A stretch of 64,000 nucleotides of DNA from Bacteroidota bacterium (GCA_020161535.1 JAIUNW010000003.1:62001-126000); one strand, 5' to 3'. Positions 44,980 to 55,256 are shown, counted from the stretch's first letter. The notes: generated from the letters alone by a model not told the origin. Translations and numbers: made by a program.

Positions 44980-47499
44980 ATGGATACAAGACGTTCCTTT
45001 CTGAAGAAAGCCAGTTTTATGTCCGGCGGCGCCGGCATGTTGCAAATACTACCTGCTTCTATTCTAAAAGCGATGACCATCAACCCGGCCCTGGGATCAA
45101 CCTATCTCGATGCCGAGCATGTCGTTTTCCTGATGCAGGAAAATCGTTCCTTCGATCATACCTATGGCAGTTTGCAAGGGGTGCGCGGTTACAATGACCC
45201 GCGCACTATTCAACAACCCAATGGCAACAAAGTATTTCTACAAGCCGATAAAAACGGTGATGTATATGCGCCGTTTCGGCTCAACATCCACGATACAAGT
45301 GCCACCTGGATGAGTTCCCTCCCACATTCCTGGGGCAACCAGGTTGATGCCCGCAACAATGGCCACTACGACCGATGGCTGGAAGCAAAGCCATCGTGGC
45401 GCGAAGAATACAATGGCATGCCGCTCACCCTCGGTTACCATACCCGCGAAGACCTGCCCTTTTATTATGCGTTGGCCGATGCGTTCACCGTATGCGACCA
45501 AAACTTCTGTTCATCACTAACCGGCACCACCCCCAACCGGCTCTATTTCTGGACAGGCACCATTCGGCCGGAACCAAGCCCTGAAGCCATGGCCCATGTA
45601 TGGAATGAAGATTCAGATTACGATCGCTGGGTTACCTGGACCAGTTATCCCGAACGACTGGAACAACACGGCGTTTCGTGGAAAGTGTACCAGAATGAAA
45701 TTTCGGCCAATGGCGGTTTTGAAGGTGAGCAGGAATCCTGGCTGGCAAATTTCACCGACAACCCACTTGAATTTGTGGCGCGATACAATGTCAAATTACA
45801 TCCGCGTTACATCGCGCAACTACCAAAAACGGCAGCCAAACTGGAAAAAATTTTACAGGAGAAAAAAGCATTAACAGCCAGCGGTGCTGAAGCAGAAAAA
45901 CTTAAAAAAGAAATGTCAAATATCGAAGCCGCACTCCGTAATAACGCTGCCGAACAAAAAATCTATACAACAGAAAAGTGGAACCAGTTATCGGCAACAG
46001 AAAAAGCCCTTCATGAAAAAGCGTTTACAACCAATGCGGGCGACCCGCATTACCGAGCGCTGGATGAACTGGTTTATATGGATGGCACTACTGAACGGCG
46101 CATGCAAATGCCCAAGGGCGATATCCTTCACCAGTTTCGGGAAGATGTTGACAATGGAACACTGCCCACTGTTTCGTGGATTGTAGCACCGGAGAATTTC
46201 TCTGACCATCCGAGTGCTGCCTGGTATGGCGCCTGGTATATCAGTGAGGTGATGGATATTCTTACCAAGAACCCGGAAGTGTGGAAGAAAACAATTTTCA
46301 TTCTCACGTACGATGAGAACGATGGCTATTTTGATCATGTACCACCCTTTGTAGCACCCAATCCCGCTGATCCGTTGTCCGGCAAGCTGTCGAAAGGCAT
46401 CGATGCGGCGGTTGAATTTGTTGCCAATGAACAACAGCAATCCAAAACTGGCAAAGACGCAAGGGTGAGCCCCATCGGTCTCGGCTATCGGGTACCCATG
46501 GTGATTGCCTCCCCCTGGAGCCGCGGCGGCTGGGTGAATTCACAAGTCTTCGACCATACTTCTTCCCTTCAATTCCTCGAACATTTTCTATTGCATAAAA
46601 CCAATAAGAAAATCACTGAAGAAAATATCAGCGCCTGGCGGCGGACGGTTTGCGGCGATCTTCGGTCGGCCTTTCGTGTCTGGAATGGCGAAAAATTTCC
46701 TACACCCGATAGCCTCGACCGCAATAAATTTTTGGAGAGCATTCACAAAGCGCAGTTTAAAAAGCTACCCGATAACTATTATAAATTATCGCCCGCGCAG
46801 GTAACAGCCGCCAACGAAAATTTACAGTCGCTTGAAGTAATGCCGAGGCAGGAAAATGGCATCCGCCCAGCCAATGCCCTGCCTTATGAATTATCAGTAG
46901 CCGGCCTGCTCGATGCCAACCGAAAAAAGTTCAACCTATTGCTCGCGGCAGGCAACCAGTGGTTCGGCAAACAGGCTGCCGGTGCGCCTTTCCAGGTGTA
47001 CAACTATGGTGATTACCGGGCACAAAAAAATGCAAGCCGGCAGTATGCTGTTAAGGCTGGCGACTATATCACCGATGAATGGTTGCTGGCTGATTTTCCC
47101 GATGGCAAATACAATATTCATGTGTATGGCCCGAATGGATTTTATGCAGCCTTCCATGGCTCGGCAGCCGATCCGCTATTTGACGTTACTCTGAGTAAAA
47201 CAGGCAAACCTGGCCAACCAGATAACCATATGTTATTGCATTTTCGGAACCGGGAAAAGAAAGCGATCGACCTGGAGATTGTTCATAACGCCTATGGCTA
47301 TGCGAATTCCGTTGTTCATCTCGCGCCTGCGGGCAGTCCGAAGGCCTCCGCCAGCACCACGCTCGATTTATCGAAAAGCCATCGTTGGTACGACCTGCGC
47401 ATACAGGTAAAAGGAAGCGAGACCAGTAAACGATTTGCGGGAAGAATGGAGAACGGTGCCGACAGCCACACTGATCCGCTCATGGGTGGTATAATGTAA
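44980..47499 (+). CDS. Phosphocholine-specific phospholipase C (Tat-exported)
   Basis: 839 aa from ATG 44980. A frame from 44770 adds 70 residues that overlap the DUF2141 gene and have no signal, so it is rejected. The N-terminus MDTRRSFLKKASFM is a twin-arginine signal. The catalytic domain carries HVVFLMQENRSFDHTYGSLQG, SSLTGTTPNRLYFWTG, DENDGYFDHVPPF and the metal-site region ASPWSRGGWV, DHTSSLQFLE. Two C-terminal beta domains (DUF756-type) end the protein. It would hydrolyse phosphatidylcholine or sphingomyelin outside the cytoplasm. It appears to be a single-gene unit. Confidence 0.93.
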   Translation: MDTRRSFLKKASFMSGGAGMLQILPASILKAMTINPALGSTYLDAEHVVFLMQENRSFDHTYGSLQGVRGYNDPRTIQQPNGNKVFLQADKNGDVYAPFRLNIHDTSATWMSSLPHSWGNQVDARNNGHYDRWLEAKPSWREEYNGMPLTLGYHTREDLPFYYALADAFTVCDQNFCSSLTGTTPNRLYFWTGTIRPEPSPEAMAHVWNEDSDYDRWVTWTSYPERLEQHGVSWKVYQNEISANGGFEGEQESWLANFTDNPLEFVARYNVKLHPRYIAQLPKTAAKLEKILQEKKALTASGAEAEKLKKEMSNIEAALRNNAAEQKIYTTEKWNQLSATEKALHEKAFTTNAGDPHYRALDELVYMDGTTERRMQMPKGDILHQFREDVDNGTLPTVSWIVAPENFSDHPSAAWYGAWYISEVMDILTKNPEVWKKTIFILTYDENDGYFDHVPPFVAPNPADPLSGKLSKGIDAAVEFVANEQQQSKTGKDARVSPIGLGYRVPMVIASPWSRGGWVNSQVFDHTSSLQFLEHFLLHKTNKKITEENISAWRRTVCGDLRSAFRVWNGEKFPTPDSLDRNKFLESIHKAQFKKLPDNYYKLSPAQVTAANENLQSLEVMPRQENGIRPANALPYELSVAGLLDANRKKFNLLLAAGNQWFGKQAAGAPFQVYNYGDYRAQKNASRQYAVKAGDYITDEWLLADFPDGKYNIHVYGPNGFYAAFHGSAADPLFDVTLSKTGKPGQPDNHMLLHFRNREKKAIDLEIVHNAYGYANSVVHLAPAGSPKASASTTLDLSKSHRWYDLRIQVKGSETSKRFAGRMENGADSHTDPLMGGIM

Positions 47500-47568
47500 T
47501 GAAGCACTGGTACCGGCACACAATTAATTAACCGGGTAAATACCGGATTTTAACCAGTTCGCCGCGCC

Positions 47569-47600
47569 TTGCAGCCGGATAGGAATATTCTGTATGTTTG
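47569..47600 (+). promoter_or_regulatory. Promoter TTG-N21-TATGTTTG of the S10 carboxypeptidase gene
   Basis: TTG (47569-47571), a 21-nt spacer and TATGTTTG (47593-47600) match the consensus in every fixed base. The leader to ATG 47623 would be about 18 nt, which supports that start rather than ATG 47569. Confidence 0.65.
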
Positions 47601-47622
47601 GTTACACCATAACCAAACTGTC

Positions 47623-49188
47623 ATGAAAATAATTTCCGGCCTTTTACTGGCTACCTGTTTGCCGATCGCTTTGCTCCATGCACAACCTCGTTCCGGTGCC
47701 GGTGCGCCGCCCGCAGCCGACGCTGGTGCGCCTGCTGCCGCAGCGGCAAAAGCAGAAAAGCCATCCGCTTCTGATATCAATTTCAACCCGGATACCAATA
47801 TCAGTTCGAACAAGGAAGTGACCATCAAAGGACAAAGGGTGCCTTATAAAGTAACCGCCGGTACGATGCCTGTTTGGGATGAAGAGGGTAAAACAATCGC
47901 CGGACTCTTTTACACTTATTACGAACGCAGTGATGTGAAAGACCGGGATGCACGTCCGTTGGTGATTTCGTTTAATGGTGGTCCGGGTACCGCTTCTGTA
48001 TGGATGCACCTGGCCTATACGGGTCCCAAGGTGTTGAAGATCGATGAAGAAGGATATCCGGTTCAACCATATGGTTACAAAGACAACCCCTACTCGATTC
48101 TCGACGTCGCCGACATTGTGTATGTTGATCCGGTTAACACGGGCTTCAGCCGCATCGTTGACAAAGCCACCCCGAAATCTAAATTCTTTGGTGTAACTGC
48201 CGATATCAAATACCTCGCTGAATGGATCAACGGATTTGTATCGCGCGTGAATCGCTGGGCTTCACCCAAATACCTGATTGGCGAAAGTTATGGTACTACC
48301 CGTGTAAGCGGCCTTGCGTTGGAATTACAACAAGCGCAATGGATGTATCTCAATGGCGTGATCCTGGTATCGCCCACCGACCTTGGTATTGAACGCGGCA
48401 CTGCCACCGATGCTGCCCTGCGCCTGCCCTATTATGCGGCCACCGCCTGGTTCCATAAAAAACAAACGGCAGACCTGCAACAAAAAGACCTTACGGCTAT
48501 GCTGCCAGAAGTGGAAACCTTCACCATGAATGAACTCATCCCCGCCATCAACAAAGGCAGTTTGTTGACTGATGCCGATAGAAAAGCCATTGCGGCTAAG
48601 TATGCCCGTTATAGTGGTATCAGCGAGCAAGTGGTATTGCAAAACAACCTCGATATTTCTACCAACCTGTTCTGGAAAGAACTGATGCGCGACAAAGGTT
48701 TTACCGTAGGTCGCCTTGATTCCCGTTACCTGGGTATCGACAAAGCCATTGCGGGCGACCGGCCTGATTACAATGCAGAACTTACTTCGTGGTTGCATTC
48801 CTTTACGCCACCGATCAATATGTATCTGCGCGAAGAGCTGAAATGGAAAACCGATGCCAAATACTATATGTTCGGCCCCGTGCACCCCTGGGATCGTACG
48901 GGCGATCATACCGCTGAAAACCTGCGCCAGGCCATGGCCATGAACCCCTACCTGCATTTGATGGTACAGTCGGGTTACTATGATGGCGCTTGCGACTACT
49001 TCAATGCGAAATACAATATGTACCAGATGGATCCGTCGGGCGTGCTGAAAAACCGGATGCGCTGGGAAGGTTATCGCAGTGGTCACATGATGTACCTGCG
49101 CAGAGAAGACCTGATTAGTGCCAATGAACATATTCGCCAGTTTATCCTGGCATCTACGCCGAAATCGGGACAGCCGGCCAGGTATTGA
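47623..49188 (+). CDS. S10 family serine carboxypeptidase-like protein
   Basis: 521 aa from ATG 47623; the frame from 47569 would include the promoter. The signal peptide is LLATCLPIALLHAQ. An Ala/Pro-rich linker follows (residues 22-50). NGGPG is at 118-122 and the nucleophile motif GESYG has Ser222. The Asp region is SGYYDGACDY and the His is in SGHMMYLR, completing an S10 triad. It would release C-terminal residues from peptides in the periplasm or outside. It precedes a receptor-like gene by 69 nt and may be co-transcribed. Confidence 0.92.
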   Translation: MKIISGLLLATCLPIALLHAQPRSGAGAPPAADAGAPAAAAAKAEKPSASDINFNPDTNISSNKEVTIKGQRVPYKVTAGTMPVWDEEGKTIAGLFYTYYERSDVKDRDARPLVISFNGGPGTASVWMHLAYTGPKVLKIDEEGYPVQPYGYKDNPYSILDVADIVYVDPVNTGFSRIVDKATPKSKFFGVTADIKYLAEWINGFVSRVNRWASPKYLIGESYGTTRVSGLALELQQAQWMYLNGVILVSPTDLGIERGTATDAALRLPYYAATAWFHKKQTADLQQKDLTAMLPEVETFTMNELIPAINKGSLLTDADRKAIAAKYARYSGISEQVVLQNNLDISTNLFWKELMRDKGFTVGRLDSRYLGIDKAIAGDRPDYNAELTSWLHSFTPPINMYLREELKWKTDAKYYMFGPVHPWDRTGDHTAENLRQAMAMNPYLHLMVQSGYYDGACDYFNAKYNMYQMDPSGVLKNRMRWEGYRSGHMMYLRREDLISANEHIRQFILASTPKSGQPARY

Positions 49189-49257
49189 CCAGTCGATTTT
49201 TACCGTTCCCGTAAAAGCGTTTTCGGGCATTGCAACCATAGCCTATCTTGTTGTTAC

Positions 49258-51654
49258 ATGAAGCGACTGATACTGCTATGCTGCTGCACCTGCCTCGCCT
49301 TCATCGCCGGCGCACAGCAAAACATCGAAATAAAAGTAACAGGGGCTGATCAGCAGCCCCTGCCTTTTTCCAGCATAGAATTGTTGGGTAAGGATTCATC
49401 CGTACTGTTGAAAGCCATTACCGACAGCAGTGGATTTGTTATGTTGAAAACGGAAGTCACCGGTGATTACCTGTTGCGCGCCAACCGGGTTGATCATGTG
49501 TCGGTGCTGAAAGCAGTTCGCATTGGACAGGATGTTGCGGTGCTATTTGTTCTACCCGTAGCCAGCAAGTCACTTGCTGAAGTAACGGTAACGGCAAAAC
49601 AACCACTGATCAAACAAGTGAACGGAAAAACGATTGTAAATGTTGAGGGTAGTATCAACGCAACCGGCAGCAGTATTTTGGAAGTACTGGAACGAACACC
49701 AGGCGTAACGGTCGATAAAGATGGCAATATTGCCTTGCGTGGACGCCCCGATGTATTGGTGATGATCGATGGAAAGATGACCTATGTAAGTGGTGCTGAT
49801 CTGGCAACCATGCTGGGTGGAATGAGCAGTTCGCAGGTGGAGTCGATTGAGTTGATGGAACATCCGCCGGCAAGTTTTGATGCAGCCGGAAATGCCGGCA
49901 TCATAAATATTCGCACCAAAAAAACCAAACAAAAAGGCACCAACGTCAATCTCAGCCTCGGTGTTGGTCAGGGTGTTTACAGCAAAACAAATAATAGTAT
50001 TGGTTTCACACACCGGTCGGGTTCAATCCATGTGTTTGCCAACTACAGCTATGCCAATGCCAAAGGCTATACCGACCTGTATGCCTTGCGAACTTATTTT
50101 CCGCACGATGGCGTACCTGCATTGCAAATGGAACAGCCAACGTATATCCGATATGGATTCAGCACGCATAATATCCGGGCCGGTATGGATTACTACCTGC
50201 AAGCCCGCACCAGTATTGGCTTTGCACTGGGTTATACGAATATTGTGCGCCAGCGCAATGGTGAAAGTATTGCAGACTGGCTTAAACCTGCCGGCGGCAT
50301 CGACTCGTCTATTAGTACCATCAGCAATATCGGCACCAATTGGCTCAACAAAACCGGCAACCTGAACCTGCGGCACCAATTCAGGAATAAAAATGAATTG
50401 TCGGTCGACTTCGACTACCTTCTTTACGATATCAGTAATACCCAACACTTCAACAACCGCCTGCTGGCGCCGAATGGCTATGAAGAAAAAGTGAAAGGCA
50501 ACCTGCCTTCTGACCTGAAAATAGCGGTACTGAAGGCCGATTATACAAATCGGGTAAGCAAGACCCTGCAATGGGCGGCAGGCATCAAAGGATCGCGCAC
50601 CAAAACCGATAATTTTTCTGCCTTTCAGCTTTGGAACAATAACCAATGGGAAGATGACCTGAACCGCAGCAATCATTTCTTGTACACCGAAAATATTCTG
50701 GCGGGTTATGTAAATGAAAACCACAAATCAGGTCGGTGGACAACCGAAGCCGGCCTGCGTTTTGAGCATACGGCCTATGATGCCAACCAACTCGGCAATG
50801 CCGCTGGAAAAGATTCGGCATTCAGCAGAAACTACAGCAGTTTGTTTCCCAGTGCCAGCATCAGCTACCAGGTTGATTCTGCCAACAGTTTTAGTTTGCA
50901 TGCGGGCAGGCGCATCGACCGGCCGCCTTTTCAGAAGTTAAATCCCTTTACCACCATCATCAACAAATACACCTACCAGGCGGGCAATCCGTTGATACTA
51001 CCCCAATACACCTGGAATCTTGAGTTGGTGCACCAATACAAAGAACTGCTGACAACCACGATAGGCTATCACCTGATCCGCAACTATTTTACACAATATT
51101 TTTATTCTACGGCCGAAGGGTTGATCGTGTACAGCGACGGAAATATTGGCAAGATGAATACGGTTAGTGTTGCCAGCATGCTGCAACTGCAACCACTAAA
51201 AAACTGGAACCTGGTGTTGGATATCACTTACAATTATAAAGTGTTGGACGGATTTGTGTGGACACAAACGAGATCAACCATCCACCAGGTGAATTTCAAT
51301 TTGAGCAACCAATTTCGTTTTGGGAAAAAGTGGACCGGAGAAATGTCGGCTTATTATATTACCCGCCACCAAAATGATTTTAACGAAGTACTTGACCCCA
51401 CGGGGCAATTGGGTTTGGGTATTGCCAGGCAAATCCTACAGAGCAAGGGCAATCTCAAATTGGCTTACCGCGATGTATTTTATACCCAGCGCATGGCCGG
51501 CAATACGGCCTTCCAGCATGCGCATGAATATTTCTGGTTAAAAGGCGATAGTCGGGTATTATCGCTATCCTTTAGTTACCGGTTTACAAAAGGCGAAAAA
51601 GTACAACAGCGAAAACTGTCGGGTAGTGAAGAGGCCGAACGCGTGAGCAATTGA
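49258..51654 (+). CDS. TonB-receptor-like outer-membrane beta-barrel protein (PF14905 type)
   Basis: 798 aa. Signal peptide CTCLAFIAGAQ. A CarboxypepD_reg-like domain is at residues 20-100, then a plug-like domain with LEVLERTPGVTVDKDGNIALRG and LVMIDGKMTYVSG, AGIINIRTKK, and a long barrel to the end. These match the outer-membrane beta-barrel family 3 proteins of Bacteroidota, which resemble TonB receptors but often lack a TonB box; I see none. The substrate is unknown. Nearby peptidase and phospholipase genes hint at uptake of products of envelope or host hydrolysis, which is inference. Confidence 0.92.
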   Translation: MKRLILLCCCTCLAFIAGAQQNIEIKVTGADQQPLPFSSIELLGKDSSVLLKAITDSSGFVMLKTEVTGDYLLRANRVDHVSVLKAVRIGQDVAVLFVLPVASKSLAEVTVTAKQPLIKQVNGKTIVNVEGSINATGSSILEVLERTPGVTVDKDGNIALRGRPDVLVMIDGKMTYVSGADLATMLGGMSSSQVESIELMEHPPASFDAAGNAGIINIRTKKTKQKGTNVNLSLGVGQGVYSKTNNSIGFTHRSGSIHVFANYSYANAKGYTDLYALRTYFPHDGVPALQMEQPTYIRYGFSTHNIRAGMDYYLQARTSIGFALGYTNIVRQRNGESIADWLKPAGGIDSSISTISNIGTNWLNKTGNLNLRHQFRNKNELSVDFDYLLYDISNTQHFNNRLLAPNGYEEKVKGNLPSDLKIAVLKADYTNRVSKTLQWAAGIKGSRTKTDNFSAFQLWNNNQWEDDLNRSNHFLYTENILAGYVNENHKSGRWTTEAGLRFEHTAYDANQLGNAAGKDSAFSRNYSSLFPSASISYQVDSANSFSLHAGRRIDRPPFQKLNPFTTIINKYTYQAGNPLILPQYTWNLELVHQYKELLTTTIGYHLIRNYFTQYFYSTAEGLIVYSDGNIGKMNTVSVASMLQLQPLKNWNLVLDITYNYKVLDGFVWTQTRSTIHQVNFNLSNQFRFGKKWTGEMSAYYITRHQNDFNEVLDPTGQLGLGIARQILQSKGNLKLAYRDVFYTQRMAGNTAFQHAHEYFWLKGDSRVLSLSFSYRFTKGEKVQQRKLSGSEEAERVSN

Positions 51655-51677
51655 TGAAACGCGTCATTCATTGATAT

Positions 51678-51705
51678 AAAAAAGCCGCTCCCTTTCGGAA
51701 GCGGC
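51678..51705 (-). terminator. Rho-independent terminator of the HtrA gene
   Basis: On the minus strand a GC-rich hairpin (arms GCCGCT and AGCGGC, 10-nt interior) is followed by TTTTTT. It begins 27 nt after the HtrA stop (51732). It could also halt convergent transcripts from the receptor gene, but no T-run lies on the plus side. Confidence 0.85.
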
Positions 51706-51731
51706 CGGTCCAAAACAATCAAACCTTAACT

Positions 51732-53228
51732 TCAGTTCTTGAAATCATTGATGCCGTAGAAATAAATTTCGTCACTGCCCGGATAAATACCCTGCAATTG
51801 GAAATTAGCGCCTGCTTTGGCAATCGCAGCCCGCAGTTCTTCCACATTGCGCACTTTGGTATCACCCAGTTTGGTAATCACAAAGCCTTCGCGCATATTG
51901 GTCTGATTCGACAAAATACCGTCTTGTATATCCGTTACCTGAACACCGCCATCAATTTGCAATTTGGCAGCATCCTCCTTCGACAGGCTATTAAACTTCG
52001 CACCCAATGATTCAATGGCGGCAGCTTGTTGGCTGGCAAAAGAACCCATTTTGCCTTTCAAAACAGCATTTACTGTTTTCTCTTGCTGGCCACGCAACAG
52101 GGTTACGCTGATTTTATCACCGGGCTTCTGGCGGGCGATTTGCTCAGCAAGTTGTGCGGGGCTGGTAACCGCTACGCCATTGATTTTGGTGATGGCATCT
52201 CCTTTCTGAATACCAGCAGCAGCGGCAGCTCCCTGCGGGTCTGTTTCAGCTACCCATACCCCGGCTATATCATCGTTGATACCCAATTCTTTTTTCTGTT
52301 TGTCGTCCAGTTCGGCCGGTGCCATCGTTACACCCAGGTATCCACGTTGCACGCTGCCATATTTCATAATATCGCCGATCACTTTTTTCATCAGGTTCGA
52401 CGGAATAGAATAGGCATAACCTGCATAAGCACCGGTGGGTGATGCGATCGCGGCATTGATACCCACAAGCTCCCCATTTGTATTCACGAGGGCACCACCA
52501 CTGCTACCGGGATTCACGGCCGCATCAGTTTGAATAAAAGCTTCAACCGGAGCAGTACCCTGCCTGTTGATGCCAATATTACGGCTCTTCGCGCTCACGA
52601 TACCCTGGGTAACGGTTACATCCAGGTTGAGTGGATAACCAATAGCAAGAACCCACTGGCCCAGGCGCACATCGTCGGAGTTGCCAACCGGCATTACCGC
52701 CAGGTTTTTAGCATCAACTTTAATCAGGGCCAAATCAGTATTCGCATCGGCACCCACCAATTTCGCTTTATATGTTTTGCGATCGTTCAGCGTAACGGAG
52801 ATTTCTGTTGCACCATCTACCACATGGTTATTGGTAACGATGTAGCCATCGCTACTGATAATAACACCCGAGCCAGATGCTTTTTGATCGGGCTGCGAAA
52901 AAGAACGGCCATCGCCGCCGAAAAAACGCCGGAACATATCATCGCCACCAAAAAAATCATCGGGCGATAACTGTTGCTGCTGGCGGCTCACGCGTTTAGC
53001 CGTCATCGTCGTTTTGATATGTACTACCGAAGGAACGGCAGCACTTGCGGCCTTCTCAAAATCGACCGGTGCCGAAGAAGTACCGGCTGTATAATTAGTT
53101 TTTACCAAGGGCATATGCTCTGCCTGCAATACGCTGTTAATGGTAGTGTCTCTTTTGCTGTACGCATAACCGCCTGCTGCCGAAACAGCGCAGATGGCAA
53201 GCGCAGCGAACCAGGTTTTTGTGTTCAT
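51732..53228 (-). CDS. HtrA/DegP-type periplasmic serine protease
   Basis: 498 aa from ATG 53228; TTG 53261 is an upstream alternative without signal character. A membrane/signal segment (WFAALAICAVSAAGGYAY) is followed by a trypsin-like domain with His135 (TNNHVVDG), Asp165 (NTDLALIK) and Ser243 (NPGSSGG), all intact. Two PDZ domains follow (GYLGVTMA..., and the C-terminal TKLGDTKVRNVEEL). It degrades or refolds misfolded envelope proteins. It lies 79 nt downstream of the histidine kinase gene on the same strand, an arrangement reminiscent of envelope-stress systems. Confidence 0.95.
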   Translation of the reverse strand: MNTKTWFAALAICAVSAAGGYAYSKRDTTINSVLQAEHMPLVKTNYTAGTSSAPVDFEKAASAAVPSVVHIKTTMTAKRVSRQQQQLSPDDFFGGDDMFRRFFGGDGRSFSQPDQKASGSGVIISSDGYIVTNNHVVDGATEISVTLNDRKTYKAKLVGADANTDLALIKVDAKNLAVMPVGNSDDVRLGQWVLAIGYPLNLDVTVTQGIVSAKSRNIGINRQGTAPVEAFIQTDAAVNPGSSGGALVNTNGELVGINAAIASPTGAYAGYAYSIPSNLMKKVIGDIMKYGSVQRGYLGVTMAPAELDDKQKKELGINDDIAGVWVAETDPQGAAAAAGIQKGDAITKINGVAVTSPAQLAEQIARQKPGDKISVTLLRGQQEKTVNAVLKGKMGSFASQQAAAIESLGAKFNSLSKEDAAKLQIDGGVQVTDIQDGILSNQTNMREGFVITKLGDTKVRNVEELRAAIAKAGANFQLQGIYPGSDEIYFYGINDFKN

Positions 53229-53307
53229 TGTATTCAGTTTGATTTTTTCCAATTGTTTCAAGGCCTAAAATTGGAAACCAATCCTGAAGAGATTCTAAAG
53301 AAATGAA

Positions 53308-54579
53308 CTACTGGTTGTTAAATCGGATTGAAAACCGGTGCTCACCGTTAATGAAATCATAACGGATATTGTACTGATAAATGGCGGCAATCTTGCGAAC
53401 GATTTCGAGCCCGAGGCCGGTACTGTTGGCATCATCGCTTTGCTTCTGAAAACGCTGGAATATTTTATCTCCCGGCAGGGCCTCCGGTGCGCCTGTATTG
53501 CGCATCTCCAGCCAGCCAGCCCCTGTACTGATATGTATAGAACCGCCTTTGTAATTGTGGCGGATGGCATTGCCAAGTAAGTTGCTTACCAGCATTTCGA
53601 TCAGGGCCTTGTCGGCGCGCAGTGCGTTATCGGTGGTTAACACGGGAACAACCTGAAGGTCTTTTTCTGCTATTTGCAAATGATATTCGTCCAAAAACCG
53701 CCGCAAGATGTGGTTGAGCGAAACAGATTCTATATGGTCGTATTGGTTATTGTCAATTTTGGTCAGCACCACCAGGCTTCGGTTCAGCCTTGCCATGCGC
53801 TGGCTGGCATCGGCCAGTTCGTCGATCAGGTTGGCCTGCTCTTCGGTCAGCGGACTCGTTTGCATCAACAACTCCAATTTTCCCTGCATCACCGCCAGCG
53901 GTGACTGCATTTCGTGCGAAGCATTTTCGGTAAATTCCTTTTGGGCAGCAAAACTCTTTTCATTGCGCTCAACCAATTCCTGAAGGGACTGATTCAGTTC
54001 ATTGAACTCCTGGATGCTGCTTTGGGGCAAGGCGAGCGCCCCCGATTTTTCGAGGTTATAGCCCCGCAATTGTTGCAATGTTTGGTAAAAGGGCTGCCAC
54101 ATGGTTTTGGACAATTGCCGGTTGATCAGCAACAAACCAACGAGTAGCAAGGCCAGCAACAGCAATTCAATCAGCACAATACTACTGATCAGTTTGTACC
54201 TATTGGGCAGCGGATTACTTACCTGCAACATAACCGGCACGCCATTCACTGTAAAACCGCTTTGCAAAACCCGGCAGGGAATTTTTTTCTGCAGGCCCGC
54301 ATCGTACACATCCTCGGTAATTATTTTAGTAAAGTTGCTCCGAACCGATAAAAATTGCAGGGTTATATTCTGGTCTAAGAAATGAATTTCTGCGGGATTG
54401 TTTCGCACGAGCGCATCGCTGATGCGCGGTTTCAGAATCTCTCGCGTAGCGAGCAGGTCATTGTCGACCGCTTTCAACACGAGGCTGTGTACCAGGAAAT
54501 AAAAAAGGGGTATACCGGCCAGCAATACCAGTACTGAATACAGTATATATGACCTTATGGTCTTCTGCAGCAACTTCAT
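53308..54579 (-). CDS. Sensor histidine kinase
   Basis: 423 aa. Two membrane helices (about residues 12-32 and 130-152) flank a ~97-residue periplasmic domain. HisKA follows with phospho-acceptor His222 (FTENASHEMQSPLAVM), then HATPase with NLLGNAIRHNYKGG (N box), the G1 region and STGLGLEIVRKIA (G2). It autophosphorylates and passes the phosphate to the adjacent regulator, whose gene it overlaps by 4 nt. The stimulus is unknown. The position between the exopolysaccharide fusion and HtrA suggests envelope sensing. Confidence 0.95.
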   Translation of the reverse strand: MKLLQKTIRSYILYSVLVLLAGIPLFYFLVHSLVLKAVDNDLLATREILKPRISDALVRNNPAEIHFLDQNITLQFLSVRSNFTKIITEDVYDAGLQKKIPCRVLQSGFTVNGVPVMLQVSNPLPNRYKLISSIVLIELLLLALLLVGLLLINRQLSKTMWQPFYQTLQQLRGYNLEKSGALALPQSSIQEFNELNQSLQELVERNEKSFAAQKEFTENASHEMQSPLAVMQGKLELLMQTSPLTEEQANLIDELADASQRMARLNRSLVVLTKIDNNQYDHIESVSLNHILRRFLDEYHLQIAEKDLQVVPVLTTDNALRADKALIEMLVSNLLGNAIRHNYKGGSIHISTGAGWLEMRNTGAPEALPGDKIFQRFQKQSDDANSTGLGLEIVRKIAAIYQYNIRYDFINGEHRFSIRFNNQ

Positions 54580-55256
54580 GTTATGGTCAGTTTATAGCCC
54601 ATACCATAAATGGATTTGATATAATCGGCTGCACCTGCCGAAGCCAGTTTCTTCTTCAGGTTTTTTATGTGCACATAAATAAAATCAAAGTTATCATAAA
54701 GTGCAGCGCCATCGCCCGAAATGGCTTCTGCAATGGCATTTTTCGAAATCACCCGGTTCTTGTTATTCAGGAGATAGACCAATAACTGGTACTCTGTTTT
54801 GGTAAGGTCAACCTGGTTTTTATTCACTTTTACTGTTTTCGCCAGCAGGTCTACAGTTATCTCTTCAAACTGGAGTGCGTTATTGCCCTGGTATTGCTTG
54901 CGCCTGATGATGGCAGCAATGCGCGCACTCAGCTCTGATAGATGAAAGGGTTTGGGCAGGTAATCGTCGGCCCCAAGCTGAAGGCCATTGATCTTATCAT
55001 CGATCGAATCGCGGGCCGAAATAATAATCACCCCATCTGTTTTTTGATCGTCTTTCAACTGTTGCAACAATTGAATACCATCCCCACCGGGTAACGACAG
55101 ATCAAGCAATATGCAATCAAAATCTTTTTCTGCCAGCAAGGCGCTGCCCTCTTTATACGTGAAAGCAGTATCGCATTGGTAGTTCTCGCGACCCAGGTAG
55201 GTGGCAATGCTCTTCGATAATTCCTTTTCGTCTTCTATGATAAGGATCTTCATCAT
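54576..55256 (-). CDS. OmpR-family response regulator
   Basis: 226 aa; the second ATG (55253) is an equal start. The receiver has acidic residues in IIEDEKE, phospho-Asp52 (ILLDLSLPG), the switch Ser in IIISARD and Lys in YLPKPFHLSEL. The C-terminal winged helix has LTKTEYQLLVYLL, DNFDFIYVHIKNLKKKL and YGMGYKL. It is the transcription factor partner of the kinase encoded next. It starts 2 nt after the DUF4421-like gene, so the pair is in the same operon as the polysaccharide genes. Confidence 0.96.
   Translation of the reverse strand: MMKILIIEDEKELSKSIATYLGRENYQCDTAFTYKEGSALLAEKDFDCILLDLSLPGGDGIQLLQQLKDDQKTDGVIIISARDSIDDKINGLQLGADDYLPKPFHLSELSARIAAIIRRKQYQGNNALQFEEITVDLLAKTVKVNKNQVDLTKTEYQLLVYLLNNKNRVISKNAIAEAISGDGAALYDNFDFIYVHIKNLKKKLASAGAADYIKSIYGMGYKLTIT

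Noticed and set aside
47532..47546. CCGGGTAAATACCGG as a terminator after phospholipase C
   Set aside because: The stem has a bulge and leaves almost no loop; the following ATTTT is short. Support is too weak.
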